64,000 nucleotides of DNA from assembly GCF_029760915.1 (NCBI RefSeq), contig NZ_CP121685.1, positions 1,338,001 through 1,402,000 on the forward strand, given 5' to 3'. The notes beneath the pieces were generated by a model that saw only the letters and a list, made by a program, of their open reading frames with translations, had not been told where the DNA came from and ran no database searches. This document shows, piece by piece, positions 36,937 to 47,200 of this stretch (positions are counted from its first letter, which is position 1; the number at the start of each line of letters is the position of its first letter). This DNA is from Olleya sp. YS. Its GTDB lineage: Bacteria > Bacteroidota > Bacteroidia > Flavobacteriales > Flavobacteriaceae. Position numbers and translations under genes: made by a program.

Positions 36937-37860
36937 ATGAGTGTAGACCAAAAATTAACTAACCAATTAGTAGATAAATACAAAGCACTTGACCAAAATG
37001 TAAATACACATTTAGACGGTCTTTTGCACAGTAAGCCTATTGATTATTGGGATTATATTCAGACAGATGCCTTATTAAATCTTCAAGTACAACGTACCAC
37101 GCTACCAGATGAGATGGTGTTTTTAATGTATCATCAGGTTAACGAGTTATTGTTTAAAATGATTCTCTGGGAAATTGATCAAGTTGCACATAAAGAAAAT
37201 ATTACCGCAGCTTATTTTGAAACTAAAATCATGCGTATAAGTCGCTATTTTGATGTGTTAACATCATCCTTTACCGTTATGAAAGACGGTATGGATGTCG
37301 ATCAATACAATAAGTTTCGTAATACATTAACACCAGCTAGTGGGTTTCAGTCAGCACAATACCGTAAAATAGAATTTGCTTCAACCGAGTTGATTAATCT
37401 TATAGATAACCGTTTTAGAGAAACCATAGACCGCAACACCTCTTTTGAACATGCTTTTGAGCATTTATATTGGCAAGCAGCAGGAAAAGACTACAAAACA
37501 GGAAAAAAAAGCTACACATTAACAGTTTTTGAAGCTAAATACAAAGACGAATTTATTAGATTTGCAGAATTCTATAACACGCACAATTTGTGGACTATTT
37601 TTAAAGGATTACCGCAAGACGTTAAAGAAGACGAAGATTTAATTAAAGCCATGCGCCATTATGATTACACGGTAAACATTACTTGGGTCATGGCACATTA
37701 TAATACAGCAAATCACTATTTGAATATAGGTGGTAAAACTGCTGAAGCAACAGGAGGAAGCGAATGGGTAAAATATATGCATCCAAAATATCAAAGACGA
37801 ATATTTTTTCCAGACTTATGGACCGAACAAGAATTGCAAGATTGGGGCAAAAATGTCTGA
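36937..37860 (+). CDS. kynA: Tryptophan 2,3-dioxygenase family protein
   Basis: Heme dioxygenase that opens the indole ring of L-tryptophan to N-formylkynurenine; cytosolic. 307 residues, longer than many bacterial forms (about 280). Conserved blocks are YWDYIQTDALLNLQ, FLMYHQVNELLFKMIL, FDVLTSSFTVM, and the SGFQSAQYRKIEF block (FRNTLTPASGFQSAQ), with GGSEWVKYMHP near the C-terminus supplying substrate-binding Gly-Ser. Later kynurenine-pathway genes (kynureninase, 3-hydroxylase) are not nearby. The M23 gene overlaps its 3' end. Confidence 0.95.
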   Translation: MSVDQKLTNQLVDKYKALDQNVNTHLDGLLHSKPIDYWDYIQTDALLNLQVQRTTLPDEMVFLMYHQVNELLFKMILWEIDQVAHKENITAAYFETKIMRISRYFDVLTSSFTVMKDGMDVDQYNKFRNTLTPASGFQSAQYRKIEFASTELINLIDNRFRETIDRNTSFEHAFEHLYWQAAGKDYKTGKKSYTLTVFEAKYKDEFIRFAEFYNTHNLWTIFKGLPQDVKEDEDLIKAMRHYDYTVNITWVMAHYNTANHYLNIGGKTAEATGGSEWVKYMHPKYQRRIFFPDLWTEQELQDWGKNV

Positions 37861-39137
37861 TTTTAGTATGTCTTTTCCTAACAATTAATAGTTGCAAAAA
37901 AGAAGAACGAGAACCTGTAGAAACCGTTTCGGTATTAGAACCAGCAGAGCTTTATGAATTTGGTTTTAAATTAAACGACTATATCGTTAAACGTGACACT
38001 ATCAGAAAAGGAGATAGCTTTGGCGAAATTCTCCAACGTCATGAGATTGATTATTCCAAAATTTTTCAAATCGCTCAACAAACCAAAGACACCTTTGATA
38101 TTAGACGCTTGCAAGTAGGTAAACCGTATACTTTACTGTGCTCTAACGATTCCCTTCAACAACCAAAATGCTTTATATATCAACCGACTAAAGCAGATTA
38201 TGTGGTCATAAATTTTCAAGATTCCATTCACGCCTATTCAAGTACAAAACCTATTAAATATATTGAAAAAGAAGTATCTGGTGTCATAGAGTCTAATATT
38301 TCTGAAGCATTAGCTAAACAAGGAAAAAGTGTGCTATTAGCCTATAAAATGAGTGATATTTATGCGTGGACCATCGACTTTTTTAGACTTCAAAAAAACG
38401 ATAAATTCAAACTTATTTATACCGAAAAATATATTGACGATTCTATTTATGCAGGAATCGATAACATAAAAGCTGCTTATTTTGAGCATAATGGCGAGCC
38501 TTTTTATGCTTTTGAATTTGAAACAGATACTATAAAAGGATTAAAAGATTATTTTTCAGAAGACGCTAAAAACTTACGTCGTGCTTTTTTAAAAGCACCT
38601 GTAGAGTATAAAAGGATTTCCTCTAGATACAATTTAAACAGACGTATTGCACTTTACGGAAACAGAGTAAGACCACACAAAGGGACAGATTTTGCAGCCA
38701 ATGTTGGTACACCAATTAGGGCAACTGCAAATGGTACAGTAGTCGAGTCTGCAAAACGAGGAGGTAACGGTAATTATGTTAAAATAAAACATAATTCTAC
38801 TTACAGTACTCAGTATTTACATATGAGTAAGCGTAAAGCTAAAGTAGGAGATTTTGTAAAACAAGGAGACGTTATTGGTTATGTTGGTATGACAGGTAAC
38901 ACATCTGGACCACACGTGTGTTATCGTTTTTGGAAAAACGGAAAGCAAGTTGACCCATTTAAACAAAAACTACCTGAAGCAGAACCAATATCTGATAGCC
39001 TAAAAACAGAATATTTAAAGTTTATTAAACCGCTTAAAATCCAATTAGATGATATTGATTTTATACTTCCAATAGAAGAAAATCAGATTTTGGACATAGA
39101 GCTAGATCAAGACAACGAAATTACCTTCAATAACTAA
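37818..39137 (+). CDS. M23 (LytM) family metallopeptidase lipoprotein
   Basis: About 439 residues from the ATG at 37818. That start gives a good lipoprotein signal ([12 protein letters not shown], hydrophobic core, lipobox LTINSC) but overlaps kynA by 43 bp; a TTG at 37842 is the alternative, and the longer in-frame start at 37764 would bury the signal. A LysM/OapA-like region ([15 protein letters not shown], about 60-110) precedes the M23 domain (about 285-385): HKGTD (His287, Asp291), His335 in QYLHM, and SGPHVCYRF with His366 and Cys368, where the usual HxH zinc ligand is Cys. Probably a cell-wall endopeptidase or a regulator of one. Its stop overlaps the pgi start. Confidence 0.88.
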   Translation: MDRTRIARLGQKCLILVCLFLTINSCKKEEREPVETVSVLEPAELYEFGFKLNDYIVKRDTIRKGDSFGEILQRHEIDYSKIFQIAQQTKDTFDIRRLQVGKPYTLLCSNDSLQQPKCFIYQPTKADYVVINFQDSIHAYSSTKPIKYIEKEVSGVIESNISEALAKQGKSVLLAYKMSDIYAWTIDFFRLQKNDKFKLIYTEKYIDDSIYAGIDNIKAAYFEHNGEPFYAFEFETDTIKGLKDYFSEDAKNLRRAFLKAPVEYKRISSRYNLNRRIALYGNRVRPHKGTDFAANVGTPIRATANGTVVESAKRGGNGNYVKIKHNSTYSTQYLHMSKRKAKVGDFVKQGDVIGYVGMTGNTSGPHVCYRFWKNGKQVDPFKQKLPEAEPISDSLKTEYLKFIKPLKIQLDDIDFILPIEENQILDIELDQDNEITFNN

Positions 39138-40780
39138 TGGCATTACCTTCAATTAACCCTACCACCACTAAAGCTTGGCAAAAATTACAACAGCATTTTG
39201 AAGTTGTAAAAGATTTAAAAATGAAGGACTTGTTTGCTCAAAATCCAAATAGAGCAAAACAAATGACCATCAAATGGGAAGATTTTTATGTGGATTATTC
39301 TAAAAATAGAATTACTCCTGAAACTCTAAAATTACTTTTAGAACTGGCTAATGAGACTAAGCTAAAAGAAGCAATTGACGCACAATATTCTGGAGAGGTA
39401 ATCAATAAAACAGAAGGTAGAGAAGTATTACACACTGCATTACGTGCAAAAGCATCAGATACTATATTAGTAGATGGTAAAAACGTAATGCCAGAAGTAA
39501 TAGCTGTTAAACAAAAAATAGAAATATTTTCTAACCAAATAATTTCTGGAGAATTAAAAGGATATACCAATAAAGCATTTACGGATGTTGTAAATATTGG
39601 TATAGGTGGCAGTGATTTGGGACCAGCAATGGTTGTAGATAGTTTACAGTATTATAAAAACCATTTAACCACTCATTTTGTTAGTAATGTCGATGGTGAT
39701 CATGTTAACGAGGTTATTAAAAATCTAAATCCAGAGACCACACTATTTGTTATTGTTTCCAAAACATTTACGACTCAGGAAACGTTGTCAAATGCCAATA
39801 CCATTAGAGATTGGTTTTTAAAACATGGTGGTAAACAAGATATTGCCAAGCACTTTGTGGCTGTGTCAACCAACATTGAAAAAGTCAAAGATTTTGGAAT
39901 AGATCAAAATAATATTTTTCCAATGTGGAATTGGGTTGGTGGACGTTTTTCACTATGGAGTGCTGTTGGTTTAACTATAAGTTTATCTGTAGGTTATAAT
40001 AATTTTAATGCTTTACTAGAAGGTGCAAACAAAATGGATACCCATTTTAAAACAGAAGCATTTGAAAATAATATTCCTGTTATTCTTGCTTTATTAAGTG
40101 TATGGTACAATAACTTTTTTAAAGCCGAAAGCGAAGCAATAATACCTTATACACAATACTTAACTCAGTTTGCAACGTATTTGCAACAAGGTATCATGGA
40201 AAGTAACGGAAAAAGTGTGGACCGTAACGGTAATCCTGTAAACTATCAAACAGGCACCATTATTTGGGGTGAACCAGGAACAAATTCGCAGCATGCATTT
40301 TTCCAGTTAATACACCAAGGAACAAAGCTGATTCCAGCAGATTTTATAGGTTTTACAAAAGCATTACATGGTAACAAGGATCATCATGACAAATTAATGT
40401 CTAACTTTTTTGCGCAAACAGAAGCCCTTTTAAATGGTAAATCAAAAGAAGACGTCGAAGCCGAATTTAAACTTCAAAACCTATCTGAAGATAAAATACT
40501 ATCGTTACTTCCATTTAAAGTATTTGAAGGCAATAAACCAACCAATACAATCTTCATAAATAAATTAACTCCAGAGAGTTTAGGAAAACTAATAGCAATG
40601 TATGAGCATAAAATATTTGTTCAAGGAATCATCTGGAATATTTACAGTTACGACCAATTTGGTGTCGAATTAGGTAAGCAATTGGCAAATAAAATTCTAA
40701 AAGAATTTGAAAACGACACTTTTGTCAATCATGATGCATCTACTTCAAATTTATTAGAATACTACAAAAAATTAAGTTAA
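39137..40780 (+). CDS. pgi: Glucose-6-phosphate isomerase
   Basis: Interconverts glucose-6-phosphate and fructose-6-phosphate; cytosolic glycolysis/gluconeogenesis. 547 residues, standard. Signatures are [45 protein letters not shown] (with the catalytic Glu further on in GIMESNGKS), [14 protein letters not shown] (catalytic His) and [12 protein letters not shown] (catalytic Lys). It overlaps the M23 stop by one base (TAATG). Its product feeds GlmS, encoded elsewhere in the window. Confidence 0.98.
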   Translation: MALPSINPTTTKAWQKLQQHFEVVKDLKMKDLFAQNPNRAKQMTIKWEDFYVDYSKNRITPETLKLLLELANETKLKEAIDAQYSGEVINKTEGREVLHTALRAKASDTILVDGKNVMPEVIAVKQKIEIFSNQIISGELKGYTNKAFTDVVNIGIGGSDLGPAMVVDSLQYYKNHLTTHFVSNVDGDHVNEVIKNLNPETTLFVIVSKTFTTQETLSNANTIRDWFLKHGGKQDIAKHFVAVSTNIEKVKDFGIDQNNIFPMWNWVGGRFSLWSAVGLTISLSVGYNNFNALLEGANKMDTHFKTEAFENNIPVILALLSVWYNNFFKAESEAIIPYTQYLTQFATYLQQGIMESNGKSVDRNGNPVNYQTGTIIWGEPGTNSQHAFFQLIHQGTKLIPADFIGFTKALHGNKDHHDKLMSNFFAQTEALLNGKSKEDVEAEFKLQNLSEDKILSLLPFKVFEGNKPTNTIFINKLTPESLGKLIAMYEHKIFVQGIIWNIYSYDQFGVELGKQLANKILKEFENDTFVNHDASTSNLLEYYKKLS

Positions 40781-40828
40781 ATATTGTTAAAAACTATGTT
40801 TATAGTTTTGGGTTTTAACTATTCAATA

Positions 40829-40854
40829 CGCTAAAAACAATCTGTACCTTAGCG
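40829..40854 (+). promoter_or_regulatory. Inverted repeat upstream of the second TonB receptor
   Basis: CGCTAA and TTAGCG arms are separated by 14 nt. They lie about 50 nt before the -7 element at 40904, so this could be an operator; it could equally be a weak end-of-transcript hairpin for pgi, 49 nt upstream. No T run follows. Confidence 0.25.
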
Positions 40855-40903
40855 ATGTGAAAAAATGTTAACCTTAAGTTAATGTTGCAACTATAAATAG
40901 TCT

Positions 40904-40911
40904 TATTTTTG
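40904..40911 (+). promoter_or_regulatory. Bacteroidota promoter for the second TonB receptor
   Basis: TATTTTTG matches TAnnTTTG exactly, with TTG at 40885-40887 (16-bp spacing) as a possible -33 element. Transcription would start near 40917, giving a leader of about 32 nt. Confidence 0.55.
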
Positions 40912-40948
40912 CACAAAATTAGAAACTAACAAATCTTAATTTAATACA

Positions 40949-43564
40949 ATGAAACACACAATTAAAATTATGTTTTTTGCAGTAGCAATAATGTTTTCTG
41001 CATTTACTATGGCACAAAGTACCATAACAGGTACCGTTATGGATGCCGACTTAAACTCTCCGCTACCTAGTGCTAGTGTAGTAGAAAAAGGGACTACTAA
41101 TGGTACAACAACAGATTTTGACGGAAACTTTACCTTAACAACTCAGTCAAATTCTGGAGTAATCGAAATTTCTTATGTAGGTTACAACAAAATTTCAGTA
41201 TCATTTAATGGTAACAAAAATTTAGGTAACGTTTCTCTTAATCCTGATAATGCTTTAGATGAAGTAGTTATAATAGGTTCTGGAGTTATTGACTTAGCTG
41301 CTGGTAGAGAAACTCCTGTCGCTGTTTCAACAATTAGAGGAAAAGATATCCAATTAAAGTCTGCTGGTAACGTAGAATTTGGAGAAGCTTTAAAAAACAC
41401 TCCATCTATTTATGTATCAAATCAAGCAGGTGGATTTGGAGATAGTCAAATATTTTTAAGAGGTTTTGACCAAATTAACACAGCTTACTTATTAAATGGT
41501 CAACCAATTAATGGTATGGAAGATGGTAGAATGTATTGGTCAAACTGGTCAGGTATGTCAGATGTTGCTAATGCAGTACAAATTCAACGTGGATTAGGAG
41601 CTTCTAAATTAGCAATTTCTTCTGTTGGAGGTACAGTAAATATCGTATCAAAGACTACAGATAACCAAGAAGGTGGATTTGTAAGATTACTTGGTGGTAA
41701 TGACAGTTACGGTAAAGCTACAGTGTCTTATAGCTCTGGATTAAAAGAAAGCGGATGGGCTTATACAGTTTTAGTAGACCATTGGCAAGCACATAGAAAA
41801 TATTCTATTGGTACAGCTGGTCAAGGACAAAACTATTTATTCTCTGTTGGTTACAAACCAAACGATCAACATGCGTTTAATTTCTTGTTAACTGGTGCGC
41901 CACAATGGCACGATCAGAATTTTTCTAGTGATTTAGAAGAGTATGAGCAGTATGGAGAAAAATACAACCCTAATACTGGGTTTTTAAACGGTTCTCGTTA
42001 TACTGAAAGACGTAATTATTATCACAAACCAGTAGCTAACTTAAACTGGGATTATAAAATCAAAGACGGTTTAGAGTTATCTTCTGTATTATATGCATCA
42101 TGGGGACGTGGTGGTGGAACAGGTGGTTTAGGTCGTGGTAGAGTAAGAAATGACTCTAACGGACAAATTGACTTCGATCAAATTGTTGAAAACAATATTG
42201 ATACTGCTACAGATGGTGTTGGTAATTTTGGAGATTCTTATTTAAGAAGATCTTCTGTGAACAACCATAATTGGTATGGATTACTATCTAACTTAAATGT
42301 TGAAATGAATGATAATTGGTCATTTAACGTAGGTGTTGATGGTCGTACTTATACAGGAGATCACTTTAGACAAATCAACGACTTTTTAGGATTATCAGGT
42401 TATAATGATAATTTTAGAACAGATCGTCCAAGTGATTATGTTTTAACAGAAAGCTTTGAAGCTAACCCATGGGCTGCGTTATTTAATTTTGCAGATGAAG
42501 ACCAAAGATATGATCGTGACTATTCTGAAACAATCAATTATGTTGGTGGTTTTGGTCAAGTAGAGTATAAACAAGACAATTTTTCAACATTCTTTCAGGG
42601 AGCTTTATCAACTCAATCTTACCAAAGAGAAGGACGTTTAACAGGAAGAGGAGATGGTTTAGGTAAATCTGAAAAAATAACTAAAACAGGATACAACCTT
42701 AAAGGAGGATTGGCTTACAAGTTTAACGACATGCACTCAATTTTTGGTAATGCAGGTTTGTTTTCACGTCAACCTTTCTTAGATAATATCTTTGCAGATA
42801 TTAGATACTCTAACAGATTAGTAGAGCCAGAAGTTGAAAATGAAGAAATCGTTGGTCTTGAAGCTGGTTATAGATTTAAAGGTAATGAGTGGAGACTTAA
42901 CGTAGATGTATACTCTTCTACTTGGGGAAATAGATTTTTAGGTTTTGGTACAGATTTACCAGGTGCTGATGGTATTTTAGGAAATAGTGATGATGAGTTT
43001 GGTAACTATAGAATCACTGATGTAACTCAAGTACACAACGGAGTAGAATTTGATTTTGAGTACAGACCAATAGCATCTTCATTTAGCTTTAGAGGATATG
43101 GTTCTATCGGAAATTGGAAATACGATGGAGAAACACCTTATACATTACAAAATGACGATACTGGAGAGTTTTTAGTAACAGATGGTAAAGTTGATTTAAC
43201 AGATGTGAAAATAGGTAATGCACCTCAAACTTCTTTTGGTGTTGGATTTAGAGCTAATTTAAGTAAAGGCTTATCCGTAGATATGGATTACAACATTTAC
43301 ACTGATTTATATGAGTTTGTTGATGTAGAAGATGTTGCAGCAGCTGCTTTAGCTGGTGGTAAATACGAATCTGTAAGATTACCAGCTTACACACTTGCTG
43401 ATGCAGGTTTAACATACAACTTTGAGTTAGGTTCTAACAGAATGACTTTTAGAGCTAACGTATATAACTTATTTAATGAAGCTTATATCAATCAAAGAGA
43501 TGCTTTTGGTTATTTCTTAGGTATTGGTAGAACTTACAACGCAAGTTTACGTTACAATTTCTAA
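40949..43564 (+). CDS. TonB-dependent receptor
   Basis: 871 residues. Signal peptide about 1-22 (FTMAQ), carboxypeptidase-regulatory-like domain about 23-100 (ITGTVMDADLNSPLPSASV), plug about 115-235 (LKNTPSIYVSNQAGGFGDSQIFLRGF, GGTVNIVSK), then a barrel ending RYNF with the expected terminal Phe. No SusD neighbour. It resembles FecA/siderophore-type receptors more than SusC (length under 900, short N-terminal extension), but the ligand cannot be assigned. It has its own promoter and a strong terminator. Confidence 0.94.
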   Translation: MKHTIKIMFFAVAIMFSAFTMAQSTITGTVMDADLNSPLPSASVVEKGTTNGTTTDFDGNFTLTTQSNSGVIEISYVGYNKISVSFNGNKNLGNVSLNPDNALDEVVIIGSGVIDLAAGRETPVAVSTIRGKDIQLKSAGNVEFGEALKNTPSIYVSNQAGGFGDSQIFLRGFDQINTAYLLNGQPINGMEDGRMYWSNWSGMSDVANAVQIQRGLGASKLAISSVGGTVNIVSKTTDNQEGGFVRLLGGNDSYGKATVSYSSGLKESGWAYTVLVDHWQAHRKYSIGTAGQGQNYLFSVGYKPNDQHAFNFLLTGAPQWHDQNFSSDLEEYEQYGEKYNPNTGFLNGSRYTERRNYYHKPVANLNWDYKIKDGLELSSVLYASWGRGGGTGGLGRGRVRNDSNGQIDFDQIVENNIDTATDGVGNFGDSYLRRSSVNNHNWYGLLSNLNVEMNDNWSFNVGVDGRTYTGDHFRQINDFLGLSGYNDNFRTDRPSDYVLTESFEANPWAALFNFADEDQRYDRDYSETINYVGGFGQVEYKQDNFSTFFQGALSTQSYQREGRLTGRGDGLGKSEKITKTGYNLKGGLAYKFNDMHSIFGNAGLFSRQPFLDNIFADIRYSNRLVEPEVENEEIVGLEAGYRFKGNEWRLNVDVYSSTWGNRFLGFGTDLPGADGILGNSDDEFGNYRITDVTQVHNGVEFDFEYRPIASSFSFRGYGSIGNWKYDGETPYTLQNDDTGEFLVTDGKVDLTDVKIGNAPQTSFGVGFRANLSKGLSVDMDYNIYTDLYEFVDVEDVAAAALAGGKYESVRLPAYTLADAGLTYNFELGSNRMTFRANVYNLFNEAYINQRDAFGYFLGIGRTYNASLRYNF

Positions 43565-43587
43565 TTAATTTTAGAAGTACATACATT

Positions 43588-43621
43588 AAAAAAAGCCTCT
43601 TCGTATGAAGAGGCTTTTTTT
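43588..43621. terminator. Bidirectional terminator between convergent outer-membrane protein genes
   Basis: AAAAAAAGCCTCTTC pairs with GAAGAGGCTTTTTTT around a GTAT loop. A run of A on one side and T on the other would stop transcription from both the TonB receptor and the convergent gene ending at 43639. Confidence 0.88.
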
Positions 43622-43638
43622 ATTTATTAGAATAAAAG

Positions 43639-44187
43639 CTAGAAGCGGTATCCTATATATAGATCACCTTTAAATAAAGCATCAAACTCACTTCCATTTA
43701 AAAGGTTTCTTCCAGCACCAAATTTAATTTCAAAAACAAAACCAGCAGAATTTATCCATTTTTTTCCTAGACCTAAACCTACAGAAATATCAAAGAAGTT
43801 TTCATCATTAGATTGATTACTATCAAAATCGAATAGGTCGTAATTTTTACCTCCAAAAAATGAAGTAAAACCTTCTACAAAAAAACCTTTAGCGCCATAA
43901 TCTTCTTTTGTTTGAAAATACATACGATAAAATGGTGTTATAGAATAATCTTCTATGTATTCGTTACCAGAATCGATATTAAGTAATAAAGCAGCTCCAA
44001 AACCTCTATTACTATCTTGTACATACTCATAAACACCTTCTATAATTCCTGAAGATAATAATTTTACAGCTCCAAGTCTTACTTCATGTTTTTTGTCTAT
44101 TGCTGGTGTTATTTTATCGTCTTCTTGAGCATTAATAAACGTAAAATTCAAAATAAACAATATCGAGAATGCAAGTAATTTTTTCAT
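43639..44187 (-). CDS. Small outer-membrane beta-barrel protein (DUF3575-like)
   Basis: 182 residues with a signal peptide (about 1-20, FINAQ). The mature protein has about eight amphipathic beta strands with Gly/aromatic alternation (RLGAVKLLSSGIIEGVYEYV, FFVEGFTSFFGG, ISVGLGLGKKW) and ends YIGYRF with terminal Phe, the signal for BAM assembly. It resembles DUF3575/OmpX-like small barrels. The gene stands 87 bp from the next minus-strand gene, in the same direction. Function unknown. Confidence 0.75.
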   Translation of the reverse strand: MKKLLAFSILFILNFTFINAQEDDKITPAIDKKHEVRLGAVKLLSSGIIEGVYEYVQDSNRGFGAALLLNIDSGNEYIEDYSITPFYRMYFQTKEDYGAKGFFVEGFTSFFGGKNYDLFDFDSNQSNDENFFDISVGLGLGKKWINSAGFVFEIKFGAGRNLLNGSEFDALFKGDLYIGYRF

Positions 44188-44274
44188 AGTTTTTAAGAGT
44201 TAGAGAGTTAATATAATACCTTTATTAGATACACAATGTAAAAAAAGGTTGCGTAAACAAAAGTTAAAAGATAA

Positions 44275-47200
44275 CTAAAAATAAGCTTTCAATTGCACGT
44301 TTCCAGTGTGTATGGTTTTACTGGTTTCTGTTTTCCGACCAAAATAGGTGAGATTTAAATCTAAAAACTTGGTCAGTTTTTTTTGTGCCAATAGCGTCCA
44401 AGTTAAGTTTTTTCCTGGTTGTAAACCCTCAAGCATTTGGTAGGCAACAGGACTATTGGCATTACCTTCAAACGTATTATTAAAGATGCTAAACTCGCCA
44501 GAAATAGCTCCTGCTTGCGCATTATTTTTAGGTGAATAGGCAAACGACAAACCGTACTTTTGTTGCTGTAAAGATTCTAAATTATTAATAGTATTTTGTT
44601 TGTTAGTATGTTGATAAAATACATCAAACTGTACATTATCGTTTAATAAATAAGAGAGTTTCGGATTAATTTTTTCGGTATCAATATCAAAATTTTTACT
44701 GCTAAAATTTTCGCTGCTACTAAACTGTTGCTCTAAAGCAGAAGTTAAAGTTACTAACCAGCTATTTTTAATTTTATGAATAAAATTTAATTGATGACTA
44801 GTTAAATTATTTTCTAAAAACCCAAAACTTAAGGTATTCTCACTGCTGTTCCATAAGTAGGTATAAGAGGTTGTATAGCGTTGTTTTCCGCGATTAAAAA
44901 ATAGAATGTTTCTAAAATTAAGTGTTAGACCAAGTTGGTTGTCTTCATCTTTTTTAAATGGATTTAAATCAAAATTATCTCCAGTTCGCTTAATTTTTCG
45001 ATCTATTAGATAACTAGTTTGATTGTAAAACTTTGAAAAGAATAATTTAGTTTTATTGGTTGCATTAACCCAATCTATAGGGTTTAACGTCAAGGTCTGA
45101 CTCAGCCTATTTTGATGTGTTTTAATAAATACTTGATTTGGTAAAAGTACTCGAATGTAGTCTCCTTGATCTTGGAATTGTGCAATTTCAAATTCTTCTA
45201 ATTCTTGTATACCGTTACTATTGTAGTCTATCCATGTGTAAGCACCTTGTCCTGGTTCGACTTGCACATACGTAAAATCTTGTTGTGGTAAGGTTCCAGA
45301 ATTGGTCTCAAAAGCAGTATTCCATAGGATTCCGTTTTTTAAAAACCGTTGACTAAAAAGTAAACGGGAATTTAAAGAGTTTTCATCGTCTTGTGTATTG
45401 TCTTCATTCTCTAAAGTTCGATAATTGACATATAATGTAAGATTAGTCTTGTCATTTTTCAATAATCTAGAATCCAAGTAATAGGTGTTAGAGCTGTTAA
45501 CACGTTGTAATTTATTAACTCTTAAACTATCGTTTACTCGGTATTTATAGCCTACTTCTGCAAAAACATTAGTGCTATCTCCAATTCCTGTAAACGCTTC
45601 GTAGGCAGTAAAACGCTGTGTTAAATCTGTAAATTGTTGCGTCTCTTTAACTCGTTCTTTATTTTCTTCAGCAGAAAAACCAACACCAAACCAATGTTTT
45701 TCTAAAGCATAAATAGCTTTGTTATAAGTTCTGACAAATTTGGATGAATTCTGGCTGCCATTAGCTTTTAAAATACTTGTATTTGTTGAAACTCTTAGCT
45801 TTTTTAAATTCAAGTTCGCACTTAAATTATGCTTATTTCCATTAAAATTTCCTGAATAATTTAAATGCTGAAAACTATAATTTGCTATGCCTTTTTTAGA
45901 ATAAAACGCTTTAAATCCACCAGAAACCAAACTTTGATTTCCTAAATTAGAATTTAATAAGTTAGAGTTGGTTTGGCTTAAATTCCAGTCTCTATTAAAT
46001 TCTGGAGCGTATAAGCGTTGGATAGTTTTAAAGTCTTGTTGGATATAATCGGCATCTACAAAAGCATTCACATTCCATAAGCTATCATGTTTGATTAGGT
46101 TTTGTTCTACCAATAATTTACCAGCAAAACCAGTGTTATTGCCATCATCAATACTAGAAAACAAGTTCAGGTCGTTTTTACTTGCAGCAATTTCAAAATT
46201 TACATTTGTTTTTGCTGATGGATTGTATTCGCCATTTACAACAGCAATTTGCAGTAAATTTGGTGCTACTAATTGCACAATTGGTGCATAATTACCTTGT
46301 TTAACTCCACCAACTGGTGCAACAAACTCGTAAATATTATTAATAGCATTGGTTGAGGTTAAAATATAATCGCCTTGGTTATCACCAACCAAAGTAAAAT
46401 TAACGCTAAATAATTCGTCATCAGGATTATTAGAAAATACGTAAATGGTTTCACCATTAAACAAGTCTTTTCGGTATAAAATACGGTTTTCATTATAGGT
46501 TTCAGGGACTTCGGAAGGTGCAACCATAAGTTGCATATCATCTCCAGCTTCACTTAAAATTAAGGCTTGAGTTTCAGATAAATTTTGCTGTAAAGGGTTG
46601 TTTTTTGAATCACTTTCAGAATAAACAGAAGCGCCTATTTTAAGTTTTTCAGTGTTGAAATGTCCTCCACCAAAAGCGATGATTCTAGAATAATCACGCT
46701 CAGAATACTGAAAATCTACACTAATACGCATCTCTGAAGTAATTGGATAAGTAGAGTTGAATAATAACTCACCAGCATTATAATCGATAATATAATCTTC
46801 ATTTTCACCTCGTTTTAAAGCCACTCCATTAACATAAACGGTCTCACTTCCAGAGACGATTAATACAAATAATTCACCACTTGGACCTTGTAATTTATAA
46901 GGACCTTGATTACCCTCTTGAGCAGTAAATTGATAATTAGTAAACTGTCCTCTTACTAAAGCTCCAGAAGCAAAAACGTTAGTTTGTTGATCGTCATCAC
47001 CAAATTTGGCTTTAACCTGTAACCCTTGCACACGCTTAGTAAATGATGCAAAATAAGATTGGTCATTTAGCAAATCAATATCTCCAGCTCTAATTGCCCA
47101 ATTGTCTGAAAATAGTTCTAAAAACACTTGGTCAAACTCATCCAATCGTTGGGAATATCCACTTTCTTGCAAAGGGATATTAGCATCTTGGATGCTAGCG

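Noticed and set aside
37764-37817. Upstream in-frame start for the M23 lipoprotein, 96 bp inside kynA
   Set aside because: It would put 18 extra residues before the signal peptide; the ATG at 37818 gives a normal lipoprotein leader.
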